Source: Chryseobacterium gleum
GTDB taxonomy: Bacteria; Bacteroidota; Bacteroidia; Flavobacteriales; Weeksellaceae
Direction of reading: 5' to 3'
DNA: 64,000 nt
NCBI RefSeq assembly: GCF_900636535.1
Contig: NZ_LR134289.1
Location: 248,001-312,000, forward strand
The position numbers were made by a program, and so were the translations under genes. Below, piece by piece: positions 37,521 through 46,246 of this stretch. The first letter of the stretch is position 1. Every line of letters begins with the position of its first letter. The notes under the pieces were generated by a model. The model did not search any database and was not told the DNA's origin. It saw only the letters and a list, made by a program, of their open reading frames with translations.

Positions 37521-37558
37521 GGGGGCTGGAATATGATAAGGGTTCCGCCCCCTTTTTT
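37521..37558 (+). terminator. Terminator after the secreted-protein gene
   Basis: GGGGGC-T-GGAA pairs with TTCC-GCCCCC with one bulge, followed by six T. It lies about 90 bases after the stop and touches the stop of the converging response-regulator gene. Confidence 0.8.
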
Positions 37559-38168
37559 AATGCATCATTTCATATACCTTGATCAGCTCTGCAATATTGG
37601 TAACATCAAGCTTTTGAAAAATTCTTTTTTTGTAAGTACTTACAGTAGACATCTGAATATTAAGCTTGTTGGCGATTTCAAGATTCCCGTTTCCATCTGC
37701 AAGGAGTTTGAAGATTTCGTATTCTCTGGATGACAGCTTTTCTACAGGATTATTTCTTTTGTTTTGAATAATGAGGCCAATCAGCTCTGCGGGATAGAAA
37801 TAGCCTTTTTCAATCACTGTTTTCACAGCATTTTTAATTTCTTCTTCACTGCTTTGTTTATTCAGGTATCCTTCAGCACCTTCTCTGATATACTGAATGG
37901 CTACATCTTTGTTATATCCTGAAAAGATAAGGATCTTAAGGTCGTTCTGTATGTTTTTAAGCTCAGGGACCATTTTTTTATACCGGGTTCCCGGCATGTC
38001 AATATCTAAAATGAGAAGATCATACTTTTGATTTTCCAACTTCTTTTTCACCTGGTCATAGTTTTCTGCAAAATCTATTTTCAGTCCCGGATATGCAGTC
38101 TCAAGAACCAAAGAGGTTCCGGCTCTTACTACATAATGATCATCAGCGATTAAAATTCTTTCATTCAT
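37557..38168 (-). CDS. LuxR/NarL-type response regulator
   Basis: 203 residues. Receiver 1-120 with IADDHYVVRAG, phospho-Asp in LLILDIDMPG and IFSGYNKD; LuxR HTH at about 140-200 (LSSREYEIFKLLADGNGNLEIANKLNIQMSTVSTYKKRIFQKL). Its start is 5 bases after the stop of the large histidine kinase, so they form a two-gene operon. Confidence 0.93.
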   Translation of the reverse strand: MNERILIADDHYVVRAGTSLVLETAYPGLKIDFAENYDQVKKKLENQKYDLLILDIDMPGTRYKKMVPELKNIQNDLKILIFSGYNKDVAIQYIREGAEGYLNKQSSEEEIKNAVKTVIEKGYFYPAELIGLIIQNKRNNPVEKLSSREYEIFKLLADGNGNLEIANKLNIQMSTVSTYKKRIFQKLDVTNIAELIKVYEMMH

Positions 38169-38173
38169 AGAGG

Positions 38174-41164
38174 TTAGTTTTTATTGAGTGTTATTTTCAC
38201 AATCGTTCCCTGAGGCTGGTTTTGTCTGAAGCTTATTTCAGCATTGATCTTTTTCACCAGGTGAATCACCATATGAAGTCCCAGTCCTTTTCCTTTGAAG
38301 CTGGGAGTTTCCAGTCTTGGGTTTCTGAACAGGTTCATATAAATATCAATCTGTTCTGCAGACATTCCTGTTCCCGTGTCAGTAATGGTTATTATGGATT
38401 TTTGCTGGTTTTCAGTAATAGCCATGGTTATATTCCCTTCAAAGGTGTTTTTCACAGCATTATCAATTATATTGTGAATAATAGCTGTTAAAATACTTTC
38501 ATTGACCCTGGAATACACTTTTTGTTCAGCAAGATTGGTTATCGTTGTTCCTTTTTCTTTTGCAATTTCACAGAATAGCCTGTTCTTGGTTTCCAGGATT
38601 CTGTTGATAGGATATTCCTTTTCCTCAAAGATATTTTCAGCCTTATAAAGTTCCGTGTATTCTTTTAAATTCAGGGTAAACTGATACAGCTGCTCTGAGG
38701 ATTTATAAATACTGTCAAAATACTTCTTCTGAAGCTCCACATCATCAGACTCATGAAGCTTTTGCGAAAGCATGGCAATGAACCTGATTGGAGTTGTAAT
38801 ATCATGACTGATGGTTTCTACCAGCTTTTTCTGGTATTCCGTTTCTTTTTGCAGATTGCTTTTTACAAGCTCCAGGTGAAGGGATGTTTCTTTCAGCTCG
38901 GAGTTTTTATTATGCACAATCTGCTTCAGAGCCTTATTTTTTATCCTTAGGAAATTGGTCGTCAACTGAACAATAACAATAATGATGATCAGGATTATGA
39001 TGGAAGCTGAAACTCTGAAAAGCAGTGTCTGATAAAAAAGAGGCTGGATTTTGAAACGTATTGTTCTTACTTCGTACTGCCCTTCGGGAGAAACCAGTAC
39101 CCGTACACTCAGGGTGTAATCTCCCGGAGAGAGATTGCTGATGGTGTATTTTAGCTCCGTTCCTGTTGCAACTTTTTCCCATTCAGTATCTTCTTTTCCG
39201 GATAGCCTGGCCTCAATATAAAGATTTCCCGGATTTGAAAAGTAAGGAATGTCAATAAAAACCTCTGCCGTTTTATAATCATTCTTTAAATCAAATACCT
39301 GATGGAAATACTGTGGTCCGGAATTTCCGATTTTTACCCTTTCTATATAAATTTTTTTTCTGTCCGGATAATAAGTCCGGATACTGTCTGGATTAAAAAA
39401 CACATAACCATCCATCGACGGAAATACAAAGTCCCCGTTTTCAAGAGCATACGCGTTAGGTTCTGAACTTCCGTTAAACTCATTCGTCAGAAAGCCATCT
39501 TTTTTAGTGAAGCGGTAATAGAAAACCGGAGTGTTTTTGTTGTCGGCATAGCGCAGCAGCTGTTTTTTAGGCACCCTGAACATACCATTATTGGAAGAAA
39601 TCCAGTAATATCCCTTTTGATCTTCAAGAATATAATGGGCTGATTCCAGGTAATTGTTAATGTCGTTCGGCATCTTGATAAGCTTGTGGTTCCTGAGAAG
39701 ATAAAATCCGCTTTTATTCGTAGTAATCCATATCAGATTATCCTTTGTCCTGATAATACTTTTAACATGGATGTTTTTCATTAAAGGAGTTATGGTATTG
39801 CTTCCAAGAATTACTGAATACAGTCCGTCGCTGTTTCCGGTCAGGATTTCATTTTTACTGTACTGATAGAAAGTATTGATGAAGCTTTTAAAATTAAAGG
39901 TATAATCCGGCTTTGTAAATATATCCTTCCTGTAAAGGTGAAGCTGGGTTCCTGAAGGATGAGTAAAGGCAGTCCCGTAAAAATCTCCGCTCTTCATAAA
40001 AGATTGAAGTCCTTTTCTGAACAGGGCAGAATCCTTCTTTTTATAACCTGAATTCTTATAAAATCTAATGATACTGTTTCTTTTTCTGATCAGAATATTT
40101 CCGGAATTGTCATACATCATCAGATAATTATCATTGTATCCGAAAAGATGTTTATTCACAATGCCGTTTCTCCCGAATTCTGTACCGTCTTCACTTATGA
40201 TCGTATTCTTACTGAAGGGGAGGGAGGTGTAATAGACATTATTAGAAAAATCAGCTTCTTTTTTTGAAATATAAAAATTGGAAAGCTTAACTATATTTAA
40301 TCCATTGTTAAGCGTTCCAAGGTATAACTTATTAAAATCCTTATCGTAGAACATCGCACAATATGGGTGGTTTCCGATTTCCTCATATTTTACAAGAAAT
40401 CTCAGGCGAAGATCGCTGGCAGTACCTTCTACGATATAAATATTATTGTGGTTGATTATGAAAGTCTGATTGGTGATCTGCTGCCAGTAAACTTTTGTAT
40501 CCGGATGATTAAAAAGGGTAGGTTGCGAAGAAAAGGAAAGATGACCTTTGTAGATAGAATAGGTTTTTCTCTTTTTCAGATCATTAATAAAAAGAGTATC
40601 ATTGAAAACAAAAGTATAGTTCAGATCCTGGTTGGAAAAGGGGAGCGTGATTTTTATTTCTTTTTTTCCTTCCTTATAGATAATTGCATTTTTGTCTGTA
40701 AAATGATAGACAGAATTCTTAAGCTGGATAAAATACTGAACATCATTATAAAAATCCGATGTAATGATATTATTCGCAATGCGATGTATAATGCTGCCTC
40801 CTTTGGAATAGGTTATTTTATCATCCTGGGCTAGGCTTGCAAGCTTCGGAAACCTGTTTTTGATGATGATTTTATTCTCCTGAAAATTATTAAGAACCGT
40901 TATACTGTCGAGTAGCGGATCGCCGATGAATTCACCGAAATGAAGGTTATTTACCCTGAAATTATTAAAAGTAATAAACGAAGTTCCGTCGTAGCGTACC
41001 AGTCCGTTTTCTGTAGAGATCCAGATAAAGCCATATTTATCCTTCACAATGGCCTTTGCACTGCTTTGCGGAAGCCCATTGTCTATGTTGTACCACGAAG
41101 AAGTGTGGCGCTGTCCGGAAATGTTTAAATATATGCAAGCAAAAATAAATGCCCAGATTTTCAT
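38174..41164 (-). CDS. Propeller-type sensor histidine kinase
   Basis: 996 residues. Signal-anchor N-terminus (WAFIFACIYLNIS), then two-component-regulator propeller repeats (GLPQSSAKAIVKDKYGFIWISTENGLVRYDG; LIWITTNKSGFYLL), a Y_Y_Y-like Ig domain (LSPGDYTLSVRVLVSPEG), and one transmembrane helix near residue 730 (VSASIIILIIIIVIVQL). The cytosolic kinase part has ETISHDITTPIRFIAML (phospho-His), IIHNIIDNAVKNT (N box) and ITDTGTGMS and GKGLGLHMV (G boxes). It differs from gut hybrid two-component systems by having the response regulator as a separate LuxR-type protein. The periplasmic ligand is unknown. Confidence 0.92.
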   Translation of the reverse strand: MKIWAFIFACIYLNISGQRHTSSWYNIDNGLPQSSAKAIVKDKYGFIWISTENGLVRYDGTSFITFNNFRVNNLHFGEFIGDPLLDSITVLNNFQENKIIIKNRFPKLASLAQDDKITYSKGGSIIHRIANNIITSDFYNDVQYFIQLKNSVYHFTDKNAIIYKEGKKEIKITLPFSNQDLNYTFVFNDTLFINDLKKRKTYSIYKGHLSFSSQPTLFNHPDTKVYWQQITNQTFIINHNNIYIVEGTASDLRLRFLVKYEEIGNHPYCAMFYDKDFNKLYLGTLNNGLNIVKLSNFYISKKEADFSNNVYYTSLPFSKNTIISEDGTEFGRNGIVNKHLFGYNDNYLMMYDNSGNILIRKRNSIIRFYKNSGYKKKDSALFRKGLQSFMKSGDFYGTAFTHPSGTQLHLYRKDIFTKPDYTFNFKSFINTFYQYSKNEILTGNSDGLYSVILGSNTITPLMKNIHVKSIIRTKDNLIWITTNKSGFYLLRNHKLIKMPNDINNYLESAHYILEDQKGYYWISSNNGMFRVPKKQLLRYADNKNTPVFYYRFTKKDGFLTNEFNGSSEPNAYALENGDFVFPSMDGYVFFNPDSIRTYYPDRKKIYIERVKIGNSGPQYFHQVFDLKNDYKTAEVFIDIPYFSNPGNLYIEARLSGKEDTEWEKVATGTELKYTISNLSPGDYTLSVRVLVSPEGQYEVRTIRFKIQPLFYQTLLFRVSASIIILIIIIVIVQLTTNFLRIKNKALKQIVHNKNSELKETSLHLELVKSNLQKETEYQKKLVETISHDITTPIRFIAMLSQKLHESDDVELQKKYFDSIYKSSEQLYQFTLNLKEYTELYKAENIFEEKEYPINRILETKNRLFCEIAKEKGTTITNLAEQKVYSRVNESILTAIIHNIIDNAVKNTFEGNITMAITENQQKSIITITDTGTGMSAEQIDIYMNLFRNPRLETPSFKGKGLGLHMVIHLVKKINAEISFRQNQPQGTIVKITLNKN

Positions 41165-41656
41165 ATATGTGCAAGACTTATCTGTATCTGCTGCTAATGC
41201 AATAGATGGTTAATAATAGTATTAATACAAGTCAAAGTCTTTTTAAAGGGCAGGAACGATTGAGAATAAATTTTTATCATTGAAGTTTTCTGGTCTTTTG
41301 TGTTTTATATTTTTTGATCGTGTAAAAATAGTGAAATTATGGAGATAAATCAGCATCTTATCTCCTGTTTTATGTAAGTTGTATAGCGGTTTGCTGTTAA
41401 CATGGTACTCAAAATTTTCTGAAAGAATTATGTTATTTCAATAATAAGTGATAAATTTATGACAGATTCATTTTAAAATCCTTTAGTAAATCACAGTGGT
41501 GTACCGTACTTTAGATTTATTTTAGAATTTTATAAATGACAAATATTGTAAATCTGTATATTTTTTACACATTTATTAATAACGACTTAAGTTTTTTTTA
41601 ATTGTTATTTGTAGTAATAATTTGACAAAAATCTGAGGTTAATTCTACATGACATC

Positions 41657-41688
41657 TTTGTAAAGGCTCATGGATATTCATATTTTTG
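41657..41688 (+). promoter_or_regulatory. Orphan Bacteroidota promoter
   Basis: TTTG (41657-41660), a 20-base spacer and TATTTTTG (41681-41688) followed by C fit the consensus. No coding frame begins downstream before the terminator at 41775. Confidence 0.7.
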
Positions 41689-41694
41689 CAAAAT

Positions 41695-41806
41695 ATTCTC
41701 ATAACGACCAAAGAAGCTTTATTGTCACAATAATGATTCTAAGAACACAAACGGTTTTTATCTCAAAAACACAAGAGGCTGTAATAACATCAACAGCCTC
41801 TTTTTG
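41695..41806 (+). ncRNA. Candidate small RNA of about 110 bases
   Basis: Bounded by a consensus promoter (predicted start near 41695) and a terminator hairpin GAGGCTGT (41775-41782) with ACAGCCTC (41793-41800) plus TTTTT. The only frames with ATG run through the terminator stem, so coding is unlikely. It lies between two genes that point away from it or toward it from the other strand. Evidence is the signals alone; no known RNA family is recognised. Confidence 0.5.
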
Positions 41807-41830
41807 TTGTCACCTGCCACCTGTCTTTAT

Positions 41831-41863
41831 AAAAACAAAAAACCTCCCGGAAATGATGGGAGG
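41831..41863 (-). terminator. Terminator of the DUF1349 gene
   Basis: CCTCCC (41843-41848) pairs with GGGAGG (41858-41863); on the minus strand TTTTTTGTTTTT follows. Confidence 0.8.
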
Positions 41864-41902
41864 TGAATAAAATTGACTGTATATTGAAGTGTAATTCAAT
41901 CG

Positions 41903-42550
41903 CTATTGATGGGCCTCAAGCCATTGCAGCCTGCGCTGATCCGGAAGATGTTTTACTTTAAAGTGTTCAAAAGTTGCATTGAATCCTTGTCCGTCAGGAC
42001 ATGCCGCCATTAATCCGACCATTACAGGAGTATTATCCTGAAGAGGAGCATTACGCATCATGATATAGTTCTTGTCATCAAAAGAATAAAAAATCTCAAT
42101 AGCATCTAATCTTCTTACTGCTTTGATCCATACTGCAGGAGGTGTTTTCTCCAGTGTAATGACACTCCAGTCACTTTTATTGTGGGTTACTACAGTGCTC
42201 AGGTTATATTTTCCATCTACAAACTCTACTCCGGCTTTGATATAATGCTCTTTATCTGTTCTCAGCATAAGGCCCATCTGATCAAATCTGGCCTTATAGC
42301 TTCCGGTTATTTTTACCTTTGCCTCAAATTCGCCGCCATAAGTTGTATAATAAAAAGGAGCATCATCTACAGTAAATCCGTAATGTGAAACCCTCCAATA
42401 GTCGCTTTGAGGAGTTACAAACATTGAAAGACTGTTGTTTTTGATTTCCCATTTTTCAGGTTCATTAAACCATGTCATTTTCTCCAGGGTCTGGGCGGAA
42501 AACTTTTGAGTCAGGAATAAGGTGCAAAAACCTAAAATCAATTTCTTCAT
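41903..42550 (-). CDS. DUF1349 family secreted protein
   Basis: 215 residues with signal peptide (LILGFCTLFLTQKFSAQ). Concanavalin/LamG-like beta sandwich of the DUF1349 (YesU) type: MTWFNEPEKWEI, YYTTYGGEFEAKVKITGSYKARFDQMGLMLRTD, HYIKAGVEFVDGKYNLSTVVT, and PVMVGLMAACPDGQGFNATFEHFKV. Likely a periplasmic or secreted carbohydrate-related protein; single gene, divergent from the LuxR gene. Confidence 0.87.
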   Translation of the reverse strand: MKKLILGFCTLFLTQKFSAQTLEKMTWFNEPEKWEIKNNSLSMFVTPQSDYWRVSHYGFTVDDAPFYYTTYGGEFEAKVKITGSYKARFDQMGLMLRTDKEHYIKAGVEFVDGKYNLSTVVTHNKSDWSVITLEKTPPAVWIKAVRRLDAIEIFYSFDDKNYIMMRNAPLQDNTPVMVGLMAACPDGQGFNATFEHFKVKHLPDQRRLQWLEAHQ

Positions 42551-42638
42551 TCTCTTTGAAATAAGTTCTAAACGTAATTATTAATTTAGCAAAAGTATTA
42601 TTAAACCACATTTTCGTCAATACTGATAAATAACCATT

Positions 42639-43376
42639 ATGGAAATCCGTGAACAACTTAGCGATAAATTACTTGATAACACTTCAAAAAAATGCCTGCT
42701 TGATATTGAAATCTATAAGCAGAAAGCTCTTGTTTATTCTCAGATGGAAGGTGCAATATGTGTATTGAGCGATATGCAGGAGAATAAAAGTTATATTTAT
42801 AAGTCTGAAGCAGCAACAGAACTTGGACTTAGTACAGATGAAAATCCTGCAGAAATTGAAACCATCTGGGAAGAAGAAATGCTGAAGAAGATACATCCGG
42901 ATGACCGTCTGAAAAAATATATCCACGAACTTCGTTTTTTCAAATTACTTGATGCGATGGAAATGAAAGAACGTACAGCGTATAGCGTGCTTTCAAAAAT
43001 CAGGATGAAAGATAAAAATGAAAAGTACAGATGGGTAAAACACCGTATGTTTTATATTTATTCACCTCACAACGAAAGGTTGAGGCTGGCATTATGCCTT
43101 TATAATATTGCTCTGACTCCTTCTAATGCTCCTGATTTTATGATAGTGAATATGATAAAAGGAGAAGTGGTTGTAAAAGATAAGCTTGATTATAAAAGCA
43201 TTCTGAGCCCGAGAGAGCTGGAGGTTCTGAAGTTTGTTGGTGAAGGATATGCCAGCAAGGAAATTGCGGATATGTTGTCTATAAGTGTCAACACCGTAAG
43301 CCGCCACCGTCAGAATATTCTGGAAAAGTTGAAGGTGAAGAATTCTACCCAGGCTTTTAAAGATAGTTTTTATTAA
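42639..43376 (+). CDS. PAS-LuxR type transcriptional regulator
   Basis: 245 residues. A PAS-like domain fills about 40-160 (DMQENKSYIYKSEAATELGL, KIHPDDRLKKYIHELRF, the usual 'HPDD' PAS signature). LuxR HTH at about 180-245 (LSPRELEVLKFVGEGYASKEIADMLSISVNTVSRHRQNILEKL). No receiver domain, so it senses directly. Target unknown. Confidence 0.9.
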   Translation: MEIREQLSDKLLDNTSKKCLLDIEIYKQKALVYSQMEGAICVLSDMQENKSYIYKSEAATELGLSTDENPAEIETIWEEEMLKKIHPDDRLKKYIHELRFFKLLDAMEMKERTAYSVLSKIRMKDKNEKYRWVKHRMFYIYSPHNERLRLALCLYNIALTPSNAPDFMIVNMIKGEVVVKDKLDYKSILSPRELEVLKFVGEGYASKEIADMLSISVNTVSRHRQNILEKLKVKNSTQAFKDSFY

Positions 43377-43467
43377 ATGTTGACTTTAAATATCCGAAAA
43401 GTTCACCGTGCTGTTTTGTCTCTAATGTTTAATTTTATAACTTGAATGCAGATTAAGAAAAACCCGA

Positions 43468-43824
43468 ATGATGAAAAGAAGTGAAGAGATCACCCGTCAG
43501 TATTTTACCTTTTTAGACAAGCATATCCGGGATGTCATTTCCGGGACCGTTCCGGAATTTATGGAATTAAACGAAATTGCCGGAGAGCTTGCTGTATCTC
43601 ACAAACATCTTACCGATACTGTTAAAAAGGAAACCGGACAGCATCCTTGTTCTTTCTATGATGAAAAAATAATTGAGCAGGCCAAAAATACGCTTATTAC
43701 TTCCAATAAATCTGTAGCGGAAATTGCCCGCATTTTTACTTATGACCCTTCCAATTTTTCCAAGTTTTTCAAAAAAATGACCGGACAGACTCCAGGGGAA
43801 TTCAGGAAATCCAATAAATCTTAA
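43468..43824 (+). CDS. Short AraC-type DNA-binding protein
   Basis: 118 residues that comprise only the double HTH of AraC proteins (LNEIAGELAVSHKHLTDTVK; SVAEIARIFTYDPSNFSKFFKKMTGQTPGEFRK) with a short helical lead. No sensor domain, as in SoxS/MarA-sized proteins. Lies 91 bases after the PAS-LuxR gene. Two ATGs in tandem at 43468 and 43471. Confidence 0.87.
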   Translation: MMKRSEEITRQYFTFLDKHIRDVISGTVPEFMELNEIAGELAVSHKHLTDTVKKETGQHPCSFYDEKIIEQAKNTLITSNKSVAEIARIFTYDPSNFSKFFKKMTGQTPGEFRKSNKS

Positions 43825-44252
43825 TCCGTTTGTTTTATTTCTTTACAATTACTTTAGCAGGTAATTTACGGCAATTTCTGTCTCTAGGTAGGGATTTAAT
43901 CATGCTGTAATGATGTTTTAAATACAATTTAGTGAATTATATTGTTAAAATTACCGTAAAATAATCTTTTATAAATGAGGGGTTGTAAAAAATAATTGCA
44001 TTTTTTTATTATTTATCTATTAATATTTCTTTATTGTTTACTTTTTTTATTAAATTTAGGTAAGAAAAAACTAATTAATTCAATAAAGAAAAATGTTAAA
44101 AGAAACAGAGGTATACAATTGAGTTTGGTTTCCAGAACATAAGAATAAATTATTGTGCTTTTAATAATATTTAATCTTAGGAAGGGAGCTTAAGCCCTCT
44201 AAATAATTATATATTTGTTTTTTTTAAAACCACACAACAAACAAGATTAAGG
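43825..44252. other. Intergenic region upstream of the oxoamine synthase
   Basis: 428 AT-rich bases. Contains a nine-codon frame at 44093 (MLKETEVYN) and a small stem AGGG-AGCTTAAG-CCCT near 44184-44199 before the promoter; no gene can be supported. Confidence 0.4.
44210..44217 (+). promoter_or_regulatory. -7 box of the oxoamine synthase operon
   Basis: TATATTTG matches TAnnTTTG 36 bases before the ATG; no TTTG box at the usual spacing. Confidence 0.55.
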
Positions 44253-45509
44253 ATGAGCATCAATTTCACAACAGCAACTATTAAAGACTTTGAGAATATA
44301 CCAGACAACGACATGGCTCAAAGGGCTGAAATTTTTTATGAATATTTAGACTATGTAAAGTCTAACGGGCACATGAACTACAGACTGAAGAATACTTCAG
44401 GAACCAATGCAGTACTGAATGTAAATATTGCAGACCGCAACAGAGAATTCGTTAGTTTCGTATCAAGTGATTATTTGGGATTTACACAGCACCCGAAAGT
44501 AAAGCAGGCTGCTATTGAAGGAATAGAAAAATATGGTACAGGTACAGGAGCCACTCCTCTTATCGGTGGATATTTTGACTATCATAATGCTTTAGAAAAA
44601 AAGATTTCAGGCTTTTTTAAACGAACAGAAGACGAAGCCGTAGTATTCACTACCGGGTATACCGCTAACAGTGCGACTTTACAATGCTTAATGCAGAAAG
44701 AAGATCTTGCTATTTTAGATATGGCAGTACATGCCAGCGTACACGAAGGATGTGCTTTTACCAATAAAAAAACATTTCCGCACAATAATCTGGAATCTTT
44801 GGAACACATTTTGAAGGTATCTGAAAATCTGTACCGTACGAAACTCGTTGTAGTAGATGGAGTGTATTCCCAGGATGGAGATACTTCCCGTATTAATGAG
44901 ATCTATAATCTGGTAAAAAAGTACAATGCCTTTCTGATGGTGGACGACGTACATGGTGTCGGCATCCTTGGAGAAACGGGGAGAGGTACTTTGGAACAGG
45001 CTGGATTATTGGATAAAGTAGACCTTATCACTGGTACATTCAGCAAAACATTTGGAAATCTTGGAGGATATGTCATTGCAGATAAAAAAATAGCTGCATT
45101 CATCAGATTCCATTCCCGTCAGCAGATCTTTTCAGCTACAGCTCCGCCATCATCCGCAGGAATCGTTAAAGCCATTGATTTAATTGATGAAGAACCTATC
45201 TGGAGAGAAAAACTCTGGAATAATATCAACTATTTCAAAAAAGGACTTGATGATCTGGGATTGGATACCGGAGTAACCTGCTCCGCCATTATTCCTGTAA
45301 AAATAGGAGACCCTTATGTAACAGGAGAAGCCGGAAAACTACTAATAGAAAAAGGAATCTATACCAACCCGATTCTTTATCCGGCTGTACCAAGGAAAGA
45401 TGCGCGTATCAGGATGAGTGTGACTGCAAGACATGAAAAAGAACATCTCGACAAAACGCTTAATGCGTTTGATGATATTAATAAAAAATTGCATATTGCG
45501 AAAAAATAA
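44253..45509 (+). CDS. Alpha-oxoamine synthase (serine palmitoyltransferase or cysteate acyltransferase type)
   Basis: 418 residues, PLP-dependent fold type I. GTGTGATPLIGG precedes the cofactor site; His160 in MAVHASVHEG stacks on PLP; DDVHGVG (Asp231/His234) binds the pyridine; GTFSKTFGNLGGYV holds Lys265, the Schiff-base Lys. The T-F-S-K-[ST]-F form is that of serine palmitoyltransferases rather than BioF (T-L-G-K) or Kbl. In Flavobacteriia this group includes both sphingolipid SPT and the cysteate fatty acyltransferase that starts capnine (sulfonolipid) synthesis; the sequence alone does not separate them for me. A TetR gene begins 5 bases downstream, in the same operon. Confidence 0.85.
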   Translation: MSINFTTATIKDFENIPDNDMAQRAEIFYEYLDYVKSNGHMNYRLKNTSGTNAVLNVNIADRNREFVSFVSSDYLGFTQHPKVKQAAIEGIEKYGTGTGATPLIGGYFDYHNALEKKISGFFKRTEDEAVVFTTGYTANSATLQCLMQKEDLAILDMAVHASVHEGCAFTNKKTFPHNNLESLEHILKVSENLYRTKLVVVDGVYSQDGDTSRINEIYNLVKKYNAFLMVDDVHGVGILGETGRGTLEQAGLLDKVDLITGTFSKTFGNLGGYVIADKKIAAFIRFHSRQQIFSATAPPSSAGIVKAIDLIDEEPIWREKLWNNINYFKKGLDDLGLDTGVTCSAIIPVKIGDPYVTGEAGKLLIEKGIYTNPILYPAVPRKDARIRMSVTARHEKEHLDKTLNAFDDINKKLHIAKK

Positions 45510-45514
45510 TAATT

Positions 45515-46147
45515 ATGCCTAGAAAAGTAGTGCAGGGCCCCATTAGGGACAAAGAAAAAACAAAACAGAAACTGCTTGCTGCAGTTGGTAAAATTTTAAG
45601 AGTAAAAGGATATTCCGGATTAAAAGTAAGTAAAATCGCTGCCGTTGCCGGATTTGATAAAAAGCTGATCTATGAGTACTTCGGAAGTACTGATAAACTG
45701 ATCGATGAGTATATCAAATCGCAGGATTACTGGAGCCAGGTCAACCAGGATGTTGATATGGACTTTTCTGACGGCGGACATGAACTTACCAAAATGGTGG
45801 TGCTTAATCAGTTCGAAAACCTGAAGAAAAATAAGGAACTTCAGAAAATTATTCTTTGGGAACTTTCTGAAAGCAAGCCTATCCTTAAAAAACTGGTTGA
45901 TCAGCGTGAAGAAGTGGGAGAGGTCCTATTTGGAAATATCTCGGATCCTTACTTCGGAGAAGGTGTGGCAACAAGACACAGGGCGATTATGGCTCTTATT
46001 GTTTCCGGTGCTTATTATCTCAACCTTTATACAGGATACAACGCAAGTAAGTTCTGTGGGATTGACCTGAAAACTGAAGAAGGCAGAAAAGAAATTGAAG
46101 GCGCTATCGTTGAGCTGATCGACTTTGCATACAGCAAAAAAAAGTAG
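45515..46147 (+). CDS. TetR/AcrR family regulator
   Basis: 210 residues. HTH in residues about 15-60 (KLLAAVGKILRVKGYSGLKVSKIAAVAGFDKKLIYEYFGSTDKL, the classic TetR pattern); the C-terminal helical domain has no known ligand. Starts 5 bases after the oxoamine synthase stop, so it probably controls its own operon and thereby the lipid pathway. Confidence 0.9.
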   Translation: MPRKVVQGPIRDKEKTKQKLLAAVGKILRVKGYSGLKVSKIAAVAGFDKKLIYEYFGSTDKLIDEYIKSQDYWSQVNQDVDMDFSDGGHELTKMVVLNQFENLKKNKELQKIILWELSESKPILKKLVDQREEVGEVLFGNISDPYFGEGVATRHRAIMALIVSGAYYLNLYTGYNASKFCGIDLKTEEGRKEIEGAIVELIDFAYSKKK

Positions 46148-46234
46148 GAATTAAAAGTTTTCCGATTTAAGCAGAAATATATTTTTTGTTGATAATTTGA
46201 AAACTTTTAATTTTCAAATTAAAACTATATTTCT

Positions 46235-46242
46235 TACTTTTG
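46235..46242 (+). promoter_or_regulatory. -7 box just upstream of dnaX
   Basis: TACTTTTG ends 4 bases before the dnaX ATG. If used, the mRNA would have almost no leader. No TTTG box at the usual distance. Confidence 0.4.
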
Positions 46243-46246
46243 GCCA

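Larger units (their letters stand above)
41165..41902. other. Long intergenic region with a small-RNA candidate
   Basis: 738 bases between the kinase start and the end of the DUF1349 gene. 41165-41650 is AT-rich with no gene seen. The right part contains an orphan plus-strand promoter, a presumed transcript of about 110 bases and a terminator, described separately, then the terminator of the DUF1349 gene. Confidence 0.6.

Noticed and set aside
40367..40834. 155-codon plus-strand frame inside the propeller kinase
   Set aside because: Antisense shadow of a gene with clear domains.
41670..41870. 66-codon plus-strand frame in the gap after the kinase
   Set aside because: Runs through two terminator hairpins and has no conserved look; a non-coding RNA fits better.
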